This document shows, in pieces, positions 24,874 to 34,821 of a stretch of DNA of 64,000 nt. The notes beneath the pieces were generated by a model. That model saw only the letters and a list, made by a program, of their open reading frames with translations, was not told where the DNA came from and did no database searches. The position numbers and the translations under genes were made by a program. How positions within the stretch are numbered: position 1 is the first letter of the stretch; each line of letters starts with the position of its first letter. This stretch comes from an uncultured Lachnospiraceae bacterium (GTDB lineage: Bacteria; Bacillota; Clostridia; Lachnospirales; Lachnospiraceae), in NCBI GenBank assembly GCA_934343915.1, contig CAKRIL010000003.1, positions 1 to 64,000 of the forward strand, in the 5' to 3' direction.

Positions 24874-27705
24874 TTACAGATACTTCTTCACAAACTGCCC
24901 CGTATAAGACTTCTTATTCTTCGCAACCTCCTCAGGCGTCCCCTTCGCTATCACGGTTCCTCCGCCTTCGCCTCCCTCAGGTCCGATGTCGATTATATAA
25001 TCCGCTGTCTTTATGACATCAAGGTTATGCTCAATGACCACAACCGTATTACCGCTGTCAGAAAGTCTTCTGAGAATATCGACAAGCTTATGAACATCCG
25101 CAAAATGAAGTCCCGTTGTAGGCTCATCAAGAATGTATATGGTCTTACCCGTTCCACGTCTGCTGAGCTCCGTGGCAAGCTTGATTCTCTGTGCCTCTCC
25201 GCCTGACAGCTCCGTGGATGGCTGCCCCAGTCTGATATATGACAGACCGACCTCATTCATTGTCTCAATCTTTCTTCGTATTGACGGAACATTCTCGAAG
25301 AACTTCACAGCTTCCTCAACCGTCATATTGAGAACATCATATATGCTCTTTCCCTTGTACTTGACTTCAAGTGTCTCACGATTGTAGCGCTTTCCGCCGC
25401 ACACCTCGCAAGGAACATACACATCCGGAAGGAAGTGCATCTCAATCTTGATGATTCCGTCACCTCCGCACGCCTCACAGCGTCCGCCCTTGACATTGAA
25501 GCTGAAACGTCCCTTGGAGTAGCCTCTTGCCTTGGCATCCGAGGTCGAAGCAAACAGGTCTCTTATCAAATCAAATGCACCCGTATAGGTCGCCGGATTG
25601 GAACGTGGTGTTCTGCCTATCGGAGACTGGTCAATGGCGATAACCTTGTCAAGCTTATCTATGCCTATGATGTCATCATGCTCTCCCGGTGTCGTCCTTG
25701 CCCTGTTGAGGTCTCTTGCAAGCCTCTTATAGAGAATCTCATTTACAAGGCTGCTTTTACCCGAGCCGCTCACACCGGTCACACATGTAAAGATTCCAAG
25801 AGGTATATCCACATCTATATTTTTAAGATTGTTCTGTCGTGCGCCCTTGATTGTCAGGTAGCCGTTAGGCTTACGGCGTTCCTCAGGCACAAGTATCTTA
25901 CGTCTTCCGCTGAGATATGCTCCCGTTATGGAGTTCTCATTCTTCATAATCTCCTCGGCTGTTCCCGTGGCAATAACCTCTCCGCCATGCTCTCCTGCTG
26001 CCGGACCTATATCCACAATATAATCTGCGGCACGCATCGTATCCTCATCATGCTCAACAACTATAAGAGTATTGCCGAGGTCACGCAGCTTCATAAGTGC
26101 AGACAGAAGCTTATCGTTGTCTCTCTGATGAAGTCCTATGCTGGGCTCGTCAAGAATGTACGCAACGCCTACAAGTCCCGAACCAATCTGTGTGGCAAGT
26201 CTTATTCTCTGTGCCTCGCCGCCCGAAAGTGTTCCCGTCGCTCTGGACAGCGTGAGATATTCAAGTCCGACATTCACAAGAAAGCCGAGTCTTGCCTTAA
26301 TCTCCTTGAGAATCTGTTCTCCGATGGTCTGCTGCATAGGCGAAAGCTTAAGCTCCTCCAAAAAGCTCTTAAGCTTGACAATGGACATATCCGTCATCTG
26401 ATATATATTGATTCCGCCCACCGTTACGGCAAGTGAAGCTGCCTTAAGACGCTGACCCTTACATACCTCACAAGGTGTTATCTTCATGAAGGTCTCATAC
26501 TCCTGCTTCATGCTGTCCGATGCTGTCTCTCTGTACCGTTTCTGCATATTGCGGATAAGTCCTTCAAAGGCAATATCATACACGCCTACGCCTCTCTGTC
26601 CATGATAGTGAACCTTAACCGTATGCCCGCCGGTTCCGTTAATCAGAATATCCTTAATCTCAGCAGGATAGTCCTTAAAAGGTGTGCCCAGACTGAAATT
26701 ATACTCCTCAGCAAGCGCCTTAAGTATTGCCCTTGTGAAGCTTCCCTCATCCGTAGATGACTGCCAGCCCAAGGCGGTAATAGCTCCCTCGTCTATACTC
26801 AGTCTCTTATCCGGAATAATCAAATCTATATCAAATTCCATCTTGTATCCGAGACCATAACATTCAGGACATGCGCCGAACGGATTATTGAAGGAAAAGC
26901 TTCTCGGCTCTACCTCATCGACACTTATACCACAGTCAGGACACGCAAAGCTCTGACTGAAATTAAGCATCTCCCCGTCAACCACATCAATCATGACAAG
27001 TCCGTCGGCAAGCGCAAGCGCACTCTCAACCGATTCTGTAAGACGCTTCTCAATTCCTTCCTTAACGGAAAGCCGGTCTATAACAATTTCTATATTGTGC
27101 TTCTTATTCTTCTCAAGCTTAATCTCCTCGGAGAGCTCATATATGATTCCATCAACCCTTACTCGCACATAGCCGCTCTTCCTGGCACTGTCGAGAACCT
27201 TGACATGCTCTCCCTTCCTGCCCCTTACAACAGGTGCAAGAACCTGAAATCTCGTCTTCTCGGGAAGCGACATGATTCTGTCAACTATCTGGTCAACCGA
27301 CTGCTTCTTAATCTCCCTGCCGCACTTAGGACAATGCACTATACCCACTCTCGCATACAGAAGTCTCATATAGTCATATATCTCCGTGACCGTTCCGACA
27401 GTCGAACGAGGGTTACGGTTAGTCGATTTCTGGTCTATCGATATGGCAGGCGACAAGCCATCAATGCTGTCAACATCCGGCTTCTCCATCTGACCGAGGA
27501 ACTGTCTCGCATAGGACGAGAGCGACTCCATATATCTTCTCTGTCCCTCTGCATATATGGTGTCAAATGCGAGCGATGACTTACCCGAACCGCTCACACC
27601 CGTAAGCACGGTAAACGAATCGCGCGGTATATCCACATCAATGCCCTTGAGGTTATGTTCGCGTGCTCCTCTTATTTTAATGTAATTTCTGGAATATAAT
27701 GCCAT
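24874..27705 (-). CDS. uvrA: Excinuclease ABC subunit A
   Basis: UvrA is the damage-recognising ATPase of nucleotide excision repair. The 943-residue protein has two ABC modules with Walker A motifs GVSGSGKSSLAF (near residue 37) and GVSGSGKSSLVNEI (near residue 645), and signature motifs LSGGEAQRIRLA and LSGGEAQRIKLA. Zinc cysteines occur as CPKCGR, CPDCG...CPEC and CEACGG...CEVC. The ATG at 27705 has GGAGG upstream and lies just past the uvrB stop, so uvrB and uvrA form an operon. Confidence 0.97.
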   Translation of the reverse strand: MALYSRNYIKIRGAREHNLKGIDVDIPRDSFTVLTGVSGSGKSSLAFDTIYAEGQRRYMESLSSYARQFLGQMEKPDVDSIDGLSPAISIDQKSTNRNPRSTVGTVTEIYDYMRLLYARVGIVHCPKCGREIKKQSVDQIVDRIMSLPEKTRFQVLAPVVRGRKGEHVKVLDSARKSGYVRVRVDGIIYELSEEIKLEKNKKHNIEIVIDRLSVKEGIEKRLTESVESALALADGLVMIDVVDGEMLNFSQSFACPDCGISVDEVEPRSFSFNNPFGACPECYGLGYKMEFDIDLIIPDKRLSIDEGAITALGWQSSTDEGSFTRAILKALAEEYNFSLGTPFKDYPAEIKDILINGTGGHTVKVHYHGQRGVGVYDIAFEGLIRNMQKRYRETASDSMKQEYETFMKITPCEVCKGQRLKAASLAVTVGGINIYQMTDMSIVKLKSFLEELKLSPMQQTIGEQILKEIKARLGFLVNVGLEYLTLSRATGTLSGGEAQRIRLATQIGSGLVGVAYILDEPSIGLHQRDNDKLLSALMKLRDLGNTLIVVEHDEDTMRAADYIVDIGPAAGEHGGEVIATGTAEEIMKNENSITGAYLSGRRKILVPEERRKPNGYLTIKGARQNNLKNIDVDIPLGIFTCVTGVSGSGKSSLVNEILYKRLARDLNRARTTPGEHDDIIGIDKLDKVIAIDQSPIGRTPRSNPATYTGAFDLIRDLFASTSDAKARGYSKGRFSFNVKGGRCEACGGDGIIKIEMHFLPDVYVPCEVCGGKRYNRETLEVKYKGKSIYDVLNMTVEEAVKFFENVPSIRRKIETMNEVGLSYIRLGQPSTELSGGEAQRIKLATELSRRGTGKTIYILDEPTTGLHFADVHKLVDILRRLSDSGNTVVVIEHNLDVIKTADYIIDIGPEGGEGGGTVIAKGTPEEVAKNKKSYTGQFVKKYL

Positions 27706-27707
27706 CA

Positions 27708-29690
27708 CTAGTCCTCCAACATGTTCTTCTTAATCTCTATAATTCTGTCTCGAAGCTCTGCCGCCTGTTCAAAGTCAAGCTCTGCTGCCGCCTTGTGCAT
27801 ACGCTTGTTAAGCTCCTTAAGCAGCTTCTCCAATTCCTTGTGGCTCATGGATTCCATATCCTTCTCCATATCTGCCCTTGACTCACCGGCAGCCTTCGAT
27901 ATGGCAATCAGGTCACGCACCGCCTTCTTAATCGTGGTCGGTGTGATTCCATGCTCCTCATTGTACTTCTTCTGTATCTCCCTGCGTCGCTCAGTCTCAT
28001 CAATCGCACGTCTCATCGAATCCGTCATCACATCTGCATACATGATAACCCTTCCGTCGGCATTACGAGCTGCTCGTCCGATTGTCTGAATAAGCGAGGT
28101 CTCCGAACGCAGAAAGCCCTCCTTATCCGCATCGAGGATTGCAACCAAGGTAATCTCCGGAATATCAAGCCCCTCTCTAAGCAGGTTAATTCCCACAAGA
28201 ACATCGAACACATCAAGTCTCATATCCCTGATAATCTCCGCACGCTCAAGTGTGTCAATATCCGAATGAAGGTATCTTACCCTTATTCCTGCTTCCTTCA
28301 TATAATTGGTCAGATCCTCAGCCATCCTCTTAGTGAGTGTGGTGATAAGCACCTTGTTGTGCTTCGCAGTCTCCTTATTCACCTCTCCTATGAGGTCATC
28401 AATCTGTCCTTCAACAGACTTAACCGTAATCTCAGGGTCAAGCAGCCCGGTAGGTCTTATAATCTGTTCCGTTCTCAGCAGCTCATGCTCTGCCTCATAT
28501 TCGTTCGGTGTTGCGGACACAAACAGCATCTGGTCAATCTTTCCCTCGAATTCCTCAAAGTTAAGAGGTCTGTTATCAAGTGCCGACGGAAGACGGAAGC
28601 CGTAATTGACAAGAGTGGTCTTACGCGACCTGTCTCCTGCATACATTCCCCTTATCTGCGGTATTGTAATATGTGACTCGTCAACAATTATAAGAAAATC
28701 ATCCGGAAAATAATCCAAGAGCGTATACGGAGGCGTACCCGGCGCAAGTCCTGCAAGGTGTCTCGAGTAATTCTCTATACCCGAGCAAAAGCCTGTCTCA
28801 AGCATCATCTCCACATCGAAGCTGGTTCTCTCCTTGATTCTCTGCGCCTCCAGGAGCTTGTCCTCACTCTTAAAGTAGGCCACTCTCTCCTCCATCTCCT
28901 GACGTATATTGGCAGCCGCCTCTATCATCTTCTCCCTCGGAACAACATAGTGTGACGCAGGGAATATTGCAATATGCGAAAGCTCTGCCTTCTTCTCGCC
29001 AGTCAGCACGTCTATCTCCGTCAATCTGTCTATCTCATCTCCGAAGAACTCAACCCTCACAGCCCTGTCGGTGGATGCCGCAGGGAAAATCTCAAGCACA
29101 TCCCCTCGCACCCTGAATGAACCTCTCTTGAAATCCATATCATTTCTTGTATACTGGTTGTCAACAAGCTTACGGATTATCTCATCCCTGTCCCTCTCCA
29201 TTCCCGGCCGCAGTGATACAACCATGTTCTCGTAATCGACAGGACTTCCGAGACCATATATACACGAAACACTCGCCACTATGATTACGTCCTTGCGCTC
29301 TGAAAGAGCCGCTGTCGCAGAGTGCCTCAGCTTATCTATCTCATCATTAATCGCGGAATCCTTCTCAATATATGTGTCGGTAGACGGAACATATGCCTCC
29401 GGCTGATAATAATCATAGTATGAGACAAAGTACTCCACCGCATTCTCAGGAAAGAATTCCTTCATCTCACCATAGAGCTGTCCCGCAAGTGTCTTATTAT
29501 GTGAAATTATAAGTGTAGGCTTATTAAGTGCCGCAATGACATTCGCCATGGTAAATGTCTTACCGGAACCCGTAACACCAAGAAGAGTCTCGAACTGATT
29601 GCCCTCCTTAAAGCCCTCCACAAGCTCCTCTATCGCATGAGGCTGGTCGCCTGTCGGCTTATATTCGGAATGAAGCTTGAAACTATCCAT
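27708..29690 (-). CDS. uvrB: Excinuclease ABC subunit B
   Basis: The 660-residue helicase-like protein loads onto damaged DNA after UvrA. Walker A GVTGSGKTFTMAN is near residue 38, the beta-hairpin region YYDYYQPEAYVP near residue 92, and the C-terminal UVR domain (LNKRMHKAAAELDFEQAAEL) covers about 620-655. The start at 29690, seven bases after GGAG, gives the normal family length; the ATG at 29723 would add 11 residues. A LexA-type box and promoter lie upstream. Confidence 0.97.
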   Translation of the reverse strand: MDSFKLHSEYKPTGDQPHAIEELVEGFKEGNQFETLLGVTGSGKTFTMANVIAALNKPTLIISHNKTLAGQLYGEMKEFFPENAVEYFVSYYDYYQPEAYVPSTDTYIEKDSAINDEIDKLRHSATAALSERKDVIIVASVSCIYGLGSPVDYENMVVSLRPGMERDRDEIIRKLVDNQYTRNDMDFKRGSFRVRGDVLEIFPAASTDRAVRVEFFGDEIDRLTEIDVLTGEKKAELSHIAIFPASHYVVPREKMIEAAANIRQEMEERVAYFKSEDKLLEAQRIKERTSFDVEMMLETGFCSGIENYSRHLAGLAPGTPPYTLLDYFPDDFLIIVDESHITIPQIRGMYAGDRSRKTTLVNYGFRLPSALDNRPLNFEEFEGKIDQMLFVSATPNEYEAEHELLRTEQIIRPTGLLDPEITVKSVEGQIDDLIGEVNKETAKHNKVLITTLTKRMAEDLTNYMKEAGIRVRYLHSDIDTLERAEIIRDMRLDVFDVLVGINLLREGLDIPEITLVAILDADKEGFLRSETSLIQTIGRAARNADGRVIMYADVMTDSMRRAIDETERRREIQKKYNEEHGITPTTIKKAVRDLIAISKAAGESRADMEKDMESMSHKELEKLLKELNKRMHKAAAELDFEQAAELRDRIIEIKKNMLED

Positions 29691-29714
29691 ATATATTCTC
29701 CAATCTCTCAAAAT

Positions 29715-29728
29715 CAAACACATGTTCT
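29715..29728. promoter_or_regulatory. LexA/DinR-type SOS box upstream of uvrBA
   Basis: The minus strand reads AGAACATGTGTTTG, matching all inner positions of the Gram-positive LexA consensus CGAACRNRYGTTYC. It lies just downstream of the predicted transcription start, where LexA would repress. Confidence 0.6.
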
Positions 29729-29737
29729 AATATTGAT

Positions 29738-29764
29738 AGTATACCACATTATTTTTAATTGTAC
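29738..29764 (-). promoter_or_regulatory. Promoter for uvrBA with extended -10
   Basis: On the minus strand TGGTATACT forms an extended -10 (TATACT at 743-738). A weak TGTACA lies 16 bp upstream. Confidence 0.5.
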
Positions 29765-29773
29765 AGAGATAAT

Positions 29774-29813
29774 TTTAAAAAAAGCACACTACGTTCATTC
29801 GCAGTGTGCTTTC
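29774..29813 (-). terminator. Intrinsic terminator after the GNAT gene
   Basis: On the minus strand AAAGCACACT pairs with AGTGTGCTTT around a short loop, followed by a run of seven T. It ends the ftsE-to-GNAT run and lies 40 bp past the GNAT stop. Confidence 0.8.
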
Positions 29814-29852
29814 AGTATACAATCCCATAAAAACCATTCGATATATTCTTTC

Positions 29853-30386
29853 TCAGATGCAGTACTTATATACTTTTTTATATAAGCTATCCCTGATATT
29901 AATAAATTCGTCCTCGCATATTTCACCGCCCGTTGTCATAATAAGCAGAGGCACAGGGTTCTTTCCCGCCGACATAGGAGGCTGAATATACGGATAATTA
30001 TTGAGGGCAAAGCCGTTTCTTGAATAGAAGCCTATTCGTCTGCGTGCAAGCTCATTCTCAGGAAGCTCCACCTCAAGACAGATTGGCTTGTCGGACATAT
30101 TCTGCAGTGCTCTGAGAATTGACGCTCCGATACCGCCATTCCTGCTGTCGGGATTGACCGCAAGGTGCTCTATATACATGAACTCATCAAATTCCCATAC
30201 CGCACTGAATGCCTTAACACTGCCGTTTCCCGCCCGCTCATCAACCACATACACGCTGTATTCCGGTATCGAGAACAGTGCCCTCTGCTCCTCGTATTCC
30301 CTGTATTCGTCGTCAGGGAAGCTTTTTTCCATTATCTCAAAAATCGTGTCAAAATCTTCCCTGCCTATCTTTCTTAAATCCATCAT
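29853..30386 (-). CDS. GNAT family N-acetyltransferase
   Basis: The 177-residue protein carries a GNAT core: YIEHLAVNPDSRNGGIGASILRALQ around residues 72-94, with the acetyl-CoA-binding R-N-G-G-I-G loop, then LEVELPENELARRRIGFYSRNGFALN. The substrate is unknown. It is the last gene of the minus-strand run after the CtpA-type protease (gap 13 bp) and is followed by a strong terminator. Confidence 0.85.
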   Translation of the reverse strand: MMDLRKIGREDFDTIFEIMEKSFPDDEYREYEEQRALFSIPEYSVYVVDERAGNGSVKAFSAVWEFDEFMYIEHLAVNPDSRNGGIGASILRALQNMSDKPICLEVELPENELARRRIGFYSRNGFALNNYPYIQPPMSAGKNPVPLLIMTTGGEICEDEFINIRDSLYKKVYKYCI

Positions 30387-30399
30387 AACTTATAACTCT

Positions 30400-31761
30400 C
30401 TATTTCTGCTCCTTAAGTATCTCTATCGCCTTCTGAAGCTGGGTATCCTCATCCTCCGGAATATCTACAAGAACCTTGAGCTCATCCGGAAGGTCAATCT
30501 CAACATCAGGAGAAACACCTATTTTGTGAATACTATTTCCGCTAGGTGTGTAGTAATCCTCGATAGTAAGCTTCATGCCTGTTCCATCATTGAGCGAGAA
30601 TATTGTCTGAACAATACCCTTTCCGAAGGTGGTTGTACCGACAATCGTACCGACACCATAATCCTTAACGGCACCTGCAAATATCTCTGATGCGCTTGCA
30701 CTGTTGCCATTTACAAGAACTGCCAGCGGAACATCAAGCTTGGTTTCCGCATCAGACCTGTACTCCTCAGTCTTACCGTTCTTATCCTTCACCGACACGA
30801 TAACTCCCTCAGGAAGTATCTCATCAAGCATATCGACAACAACATTCAGAAGTCCGCCCGGATTATTGCGGATATCAATGACAAGCGCTTCCATTCCCTG
30901 ATCAATCAGTGTATCAAGAGCTTCCGAGAACTGCTTGGCAGTAACCTCATCAAACTCATCAACCTGAATATAACCAATGTTGTCATCAAGCATTCTGTAT
31001 GTCACGGTCTCAACATCAATATGTCTGCGCGTAACTTCAACGTCGAATTTCTCCTCATCACGCTGCAGGGTGATGGTTACGCTTGTTCCCTCTTCACCTC
31101 TGATAAGTGCTACCGCAGCATTCAAATCCATTCCGGTTATATCCGTGCCGTCTACTGCAAGTATCAAATCTCCCGGTCTTATACCTGCTTCATAGCCCGG
31201 GCAGTTCTGATAAGGTCTGACAGCCGTAACTATGCCTGTCTGCATGTTCTGCTGAACCACAACACCGATTCCGCAGTATGAACCTGATGAACTCTCCAAA
31301 AATGAATTATATTCTTCCTCTGTATAGTAAATCGAATATGGGTCACCGAGGGAATCCATCACAGCCTTGTAGATGGCATCAATCATTTCGTCCTCATCAT
31401 AGTCATACAGATAATAGTAATCTATAACCTGCATAAGCGTATCAATCTTCTCAATAACCTCATCCGTAAGCTGAGGGCTCTTCGGTGTGTATCTGCCATA
31501 TGTTGCCTTTTTAGTGGTCTCCTCCTCGGATGTATCCTGAGAACTGCTGTTATTCTTTTTCTCAGTGTCATCCGGCGTGCTCCCGCTAGTCTGATTCTTA
31601 TAATCAGAGCCCGGACCTATGAGCGACGATAATCCGCTGCAGCCTGCAAGCACCGCCATGATAAGCACTGCCGACAGCATTCCGACGGCAATACCCTTAA
31701 AAAAGCCGGTATTCCTTTTTTTCTCCTTATTTGAGTCGTGTGTGTCATTCATATTCTGCAT
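30400..31761 (-). CDS. S41 family carboxy-terminal processing protease (CtpA/Prc type)
   Basis: The 453-residue exported serine protease has an N-terminal hydrophobic segment ending VLAGC, so it may be a lipoprotein. A Ser/Thr/Glu-rich linker follows, then a PDZ domain (about 150-235, IRPGDLILAVDGTDITGM) and the S41 catalytic domain with Ser in NGNSASASEIFAGAV and Lys in TTFGKGIVQ, the Ser-Lys dyad. GAGG precedes the ATG. The position directly after the EnvC-like M23 gene suggests it trims or regulates cell-wall enzymes, by analogy with Prc and CtpA in other bacteria. Confidence 0.93.
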   Translation of the reverse strand: MQNMNDTHDSNKEKKRNTGFFKGIAVGMLSAVLIMAVLAGCSGLSSLIGPGSDYKNQTSGSTPDDTEKKNNSSSQDTSEEETTKKATYGRYTPKSPQLTDEVIEKIDTLMQVIDYYYLYDYDEDEMIDAIYKAVMDSLGDPYSIYYTEEEYNSFLESSSGSYCGIGVVVQQNMQTGIVTAVRPYQNCPGYEAGIRPGDLILAVDGTDITGMDLNAAVALIRGEEGTSVTITLQRDEEKFDVEVTRRHIDVETVTYRMLDDNIGYIQVDEFDEVTAKQFSEALDTLIDQGMEALVIDIRNNPGGLLNVVVDMLDEILPEGVIVSVKDKNGKTEEYRSDAETKLDVPLAVLVNGNSASASEIFAGAVKDYGVGTIVGTTTFGKGIVQTIFSLNDGTGMKLTIEDYYTPSGNSIHKIGVSPDVEIDLPDELKVLVDIPEDEDTQLQKAIEILKEQK

Positions 31762-31806
31762 ATATAATCCTCATTTCCGACATCGGCATATAACCTGCCA
31801 TGCCAT

Positions 31807-33165
31807 TTAGTAACGCGGAACTGTCACATAATCAAGCGGATTTACAAATTCACCCTTAATAATAAGAGAGAAATGAAGATGTGGTCCCGTTGAATTACCT
31901 GTACTTCCGACAAGTGCTATCGTGTCTCCCGCATTAACCTGCTGTCCCACAGACACAAGAATTGCGGAAGCATGTGCATACAATGTAACAACACCGCCGC
32001 CATGGTCTATCTTTACACAGTTTCCGTAGCCCCAGTAGCTCTGAGCAAGAATTACGGTTCCGCCGTAAGCCGCAACAATAGGCGTTCCGTTGATTCCGGC
32101 TCCCGAAATGTCTGTGCCGTCATGAAGCTTCTCGTATCCGAGAATCGGGTGCATACGCATTCCGAACTGCGATGTAATTCTATTATATCCCGGAGCCGGC
32201 CATGTAAAACCTGTAACGTTAATCTCGGCAAGCTTGGCAGCAACAGCCGCGTCGGCATCCTGGTTAAGTCTTGCCTGCTCGGCGAGCCATGCCGCATACT
32301 GCGCTCTCGCATCCTCAACAAGCTTCTTCTGATCCTCGACCTCCTGCTCGGCAAGTCGTTTGAGTTCCTCGGTGTTGCTCTGCTCGGATTCGAGGCTGCT
32401 GAGTTCCCTGTTCTTCGAATCATATAACTCCGTGTATGTGGCCTGAAGCACCTCCTGCTCCGCCTTGTTGGAATCTAGCACCGCCTTCTGCTCCTCAAGC
32501 TCGGCAAGCTGTGTCTCATACAGTGCATCCTGGACCTCAAGCTCACTGTTCTGATTCTCCAAATCCGTCAGATATAGGCTTACCTGCTCCTTGGTCTCAC
32601 CATACTCGATAAGCTTCTGTCTGTCATACTTGGAAATCTCTGATATATATTCTGCATTGTTAAGAAAGTCAACCATACTGTCCGATGAGAACAGGATATC
32701 GAGAAAGCTCTCATCGCCGTTCTCATACATATATTGTATCCTTAGCTTCATCGAAGCATACTGGTCCGCCTCTGTCTGCTGTGCATCGGCAAGATTAATC
32801 TCTGTCTGTGCTATATTCGCTTTGACAACCTCAATAGCTGCCAGGGTCTCATCAATCTGAGCCTGCTTCGCATCTATTTCAGCCTGCTTCGCGTCTATGC
32901 TCTGATTAAGATTGTATATCTGAAGTGTGACATCTGATATCCAGCCGTCAACCTCATTAATATACGACTTCGTATCGGAGATATCATTATTAAGCTCGTT
33001 TAACTGATTCTGCAGCTCCTGTGCCTGCTCCTTCGCTTCTTCAAGCTCCCGCTCTGCCCTCTTTACGTCATCCTCTGTAATCGCCTGAAATTCTTCCGGC
33101 TTCATCGGCAGCAGCACAAGCAGCACCGTGACAAACAAAAGCCGCTTAAATATCTTACTCTTCAA
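31807..33165 (-). CDS. EnvC-like M23 peptidoglycan hydrolase/activator with long coiled coil
   Basis: The start is probably TTG at 33165, because GGAGGAAGGAAC precedes it; a GTG at 33180 would add five residues. An N-terminal hydrophobic signal (LLFVTVLLVLLP) leads into about 280 residues of coiled coil. A C-terminal LytM/M23 domain shows the zinc motifs HPILGYEKLHDGTD and GPHLHF and the conserved YAHAS. All metal-binding residues appear present, so it may be an active endopeptidase rather than only an activator. FtsX and FtsE are encoded immediately upstream, matching the known FtsEX control of EnvC and PcsB. Confidence 0.93.
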   Translation of the reverse strand: MKSKIFKRLLFVTVLLVLLPMKPEEFQAITEDDVKRAERELEEAKEQAQELQNQLNELNNDISDTKSYINEVDGWISDVTLQIYNLNQSIDAKQAEIDAKQAQIDETLAAIEVVKANIAQTEINLADAQQTEADQYASMKLRIQYMYENGDESFLDILFSSDSMVDFLNNAEYISEISKYDRQKLIEYGETKEQVSLYLTDLENQNSELEVQDALYETQLAELEEQKAVLDSNKAEQEVLQATYTELYDSKNRELSSLESEQSNTEELKRLAEQEVEDQKKLVEDARAQYAAWLAEQARLNQDADAAVAAKLAEINVTGFTWPAPGYNRITSQFGMRMHPILGYEKLHDGTDISGAGINGTPIVAAYGGTVILAQSYWGYGNCVKIDHGGGVVTLYAHASAILVSVGQQVNAGDTIALVGSTGNSTGPHLHFSLIIKGEFVNPLDYVTVPRY

Positions 33166-33195
33166 GTTCCTTCCTCCCACAATGACTTTTTCAGC

Positions 33196-34104
33196 TTACA
33201 CCTTAAGATGCTTGCGAAGCGTTGTATAGCTTCCGAGAAAACCTATTCCTATCCCAAGAATTGCCGCTACCGGCAATAACGTTGCGAACACTGTCTTAAC
33301 CGGAAGGAACGCTAATATGTTGGACAAAAATGTAAATCTGTTAATAATGTAATACACTACGTTTTCATACAGATAATATATCACAATCATCGGGAGCATC
33401 GCTCCGACAAAGCCAATCACTATGCCCTCTACAATGAACGGAGCCCTTACAAAGCCGTTCTTGGCTCCGATAAGCTTCATAATGGCAATCTCCTCCTTGC
33501 GCACTGCGATACCGACCGATACCGTATTGCCGATAAGGAACAACGCTACAAGAAAAAGTACCACTATCATGGTCAGTGATATCATGCTGACAAGTCCGCT
33601 CACATCTGTGAGTGAGTTGGCTGTAATCTCGGAACGCTTCACCGAACGCACTCCGTCTATATTCTCAACGCTTGCGGCAACCGTCGCAAGTGCATCGGCA
33701 CTGTCAAGATACACCGTATAGGATGCTGAATTGGCGAGCGGATTATCCTGCTCAAAGCCTTCCGCCAAGTCCATTCTGTCGCCAAAGTACTTAACCTTAT
33801 ACTTCTCCCATGCCTCTTCAGGTGATGTATATTCAATGAGCGTTACGCTCTCCATCTGCTGTATGGTCTTTCCTATGGATTCAATTCTTGCATCCGACGT
33901 TCCGACATCAAAAAATACGGTAAGACATGTATTCTTCTCAACTTCCGTAACCATATATGACACATTTTTTGCCACGCAGAAAAATATTCCGAACAAAAAA
34001 ATACAAGCCGCCATTGTCGCCACGGAGGCAAGTGAGAAAAGTCTGTTCCTGTATATGTTCTTGAAGCCCTGCTTCACGCAGTATCCAAACGAACTAATCT
34101 TCAT
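33196..34104 (-). CDS. ftsX: Cell division protein FtsX
   Basis: The 302-residue membrane protein has an N-terminal helix (LASVATMAACIFLFGIFF), an extracytoplasmic domain (about 50-160) that would bind the coiled coil of the M23 partner, and three C-terminal helices with the FtsX-type IAVRKEEIAIMKLIGAKNGFV loop. The ATG at 34104 overlaps ftsE by 11 bases and has a GGGGGG site. The longer frame to 34146 overlaps more with no ribosome site. FtsE and FtsX transmit ATP hydrolysis to septal or side-wall hydrolases. Confidence 0.95.
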   Translation of the reverse strand: MKISSFGYCVKQGFKNIYRNRLFSLASVATMAACIFLFGIFFCVAKNVSYMVTEVEKNTCLTVFFDVGTSDARIESIGKTIQQMESVTLIEYTSPEEAWEKYKVKYFGDRMDLAEGFEQDNPLANSASYTVYLDSADALATVAASVENIDGVRSVKRSEITANSLTDVSGLVSMISLTMIVVLFLVALFLIGNTVSVGIAVRKEEIAIMKLIGAKNGFVRAPFIVEGIVIGFVGAMLPMIVIYYLYENVVYYIINRFTFLSNILAFLPVKTVFATLLPVAAILGIGIGFLGSYTTLRKHLKV

Positions 34105-34780
34105 ATCCGTAATCCCCCCATTTCTCATCCGAGACAATCTCTCCATGGTCGATGGTGATTACTCTTTTCTTCATAGCCTGTACCAAATCCATATTATGTG
34201 TGACAACGACGACGGTTGTTCCTCTCTGATTCGCCTCATCCAGAAGCTTCATAATCTCCCATGAATTGGCATTATCAAGGTTACCCGTTGGTTCATCTGC
34301 AAGCAGAATCTCCGGCTTATTAATCAGTGCTCTTGCGATTGCCGCTCTCTGCTGCTCACCGCCGGAAAGCTGAGAAGGAAAGTTCTTATACTTTTCAAGC
34401 AGACCTACCATCGACAGCATTGATAAAACCTCCGAACGGATTCTTCTGTTAGGAGCCTCCACAACCTTCTGTGCAAACGCTATATTGTCATATATATTTC
34501 TGTCCTCCAAAAGTCTGAAGTCCTGAAACACAACTCCCATGTCTCTTCTTATGAACGGTAGCTCTCTTCTCTTCGCCCTTCCAAGATTCTTTCCGTTGAT
34601 AAATATATGTCCCGATGTCGGTTCAAGCTCCTTAAGCAGCAGCTTGATGAGTGTGGATTTTCCCGCGCCGCTCTGCCCGACAATAAATACAAATTCACCC
34701 TTCTCTACACGAAGGCTGATGTTATTAAGTGCCGGGAAGCCGGTCGAGTATGTCTTGCATACATTTTCCAATATAAGCAT
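34094..34780 (-). CDS. ftsE: Cell division ATP-binding protein FtsE
   Basis: The 228-residue ABC ATPase has Walker A GQSGAGKSTLIKLLL near residue 37, signature LSGGEQQRAAIARAL near residue 138 and Walker B ILLADEPTGNLD near residue 160. The start at 34780 follows GGGAGG; the ATG six codons earlier lacks a ribosome site. It is first in the ftsE-ftsX-M23-S41-GNAT run. The leader contains nested short palindromes. Confidence 0.95.
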   Translation of the reverse strand: MLILENVCKTYSTGFPALNNISLRVEKGEFVFIVGQSGAGKSTLIKLLLKELEPTSGHIFINGKNLGRAKRRELPFIRRDMGVVFQDFRLLEDRNIYDNIAFAQKVVEAPNRRIRSEVLSMLSMVGLLEKYKNFPSQLSGGEQQRAAIARALINKPEILLADEPTGNLDNANSWEIMKLLDEANQRGTTVVVVTHNMDLVQAMKKRVITIDHGEIVSDEKWGDYGYED

Positions 34781-34821
34781 GTCTCTTATGCCTCCCATTT
34801 TTTCTTATGCGAATACACAGT

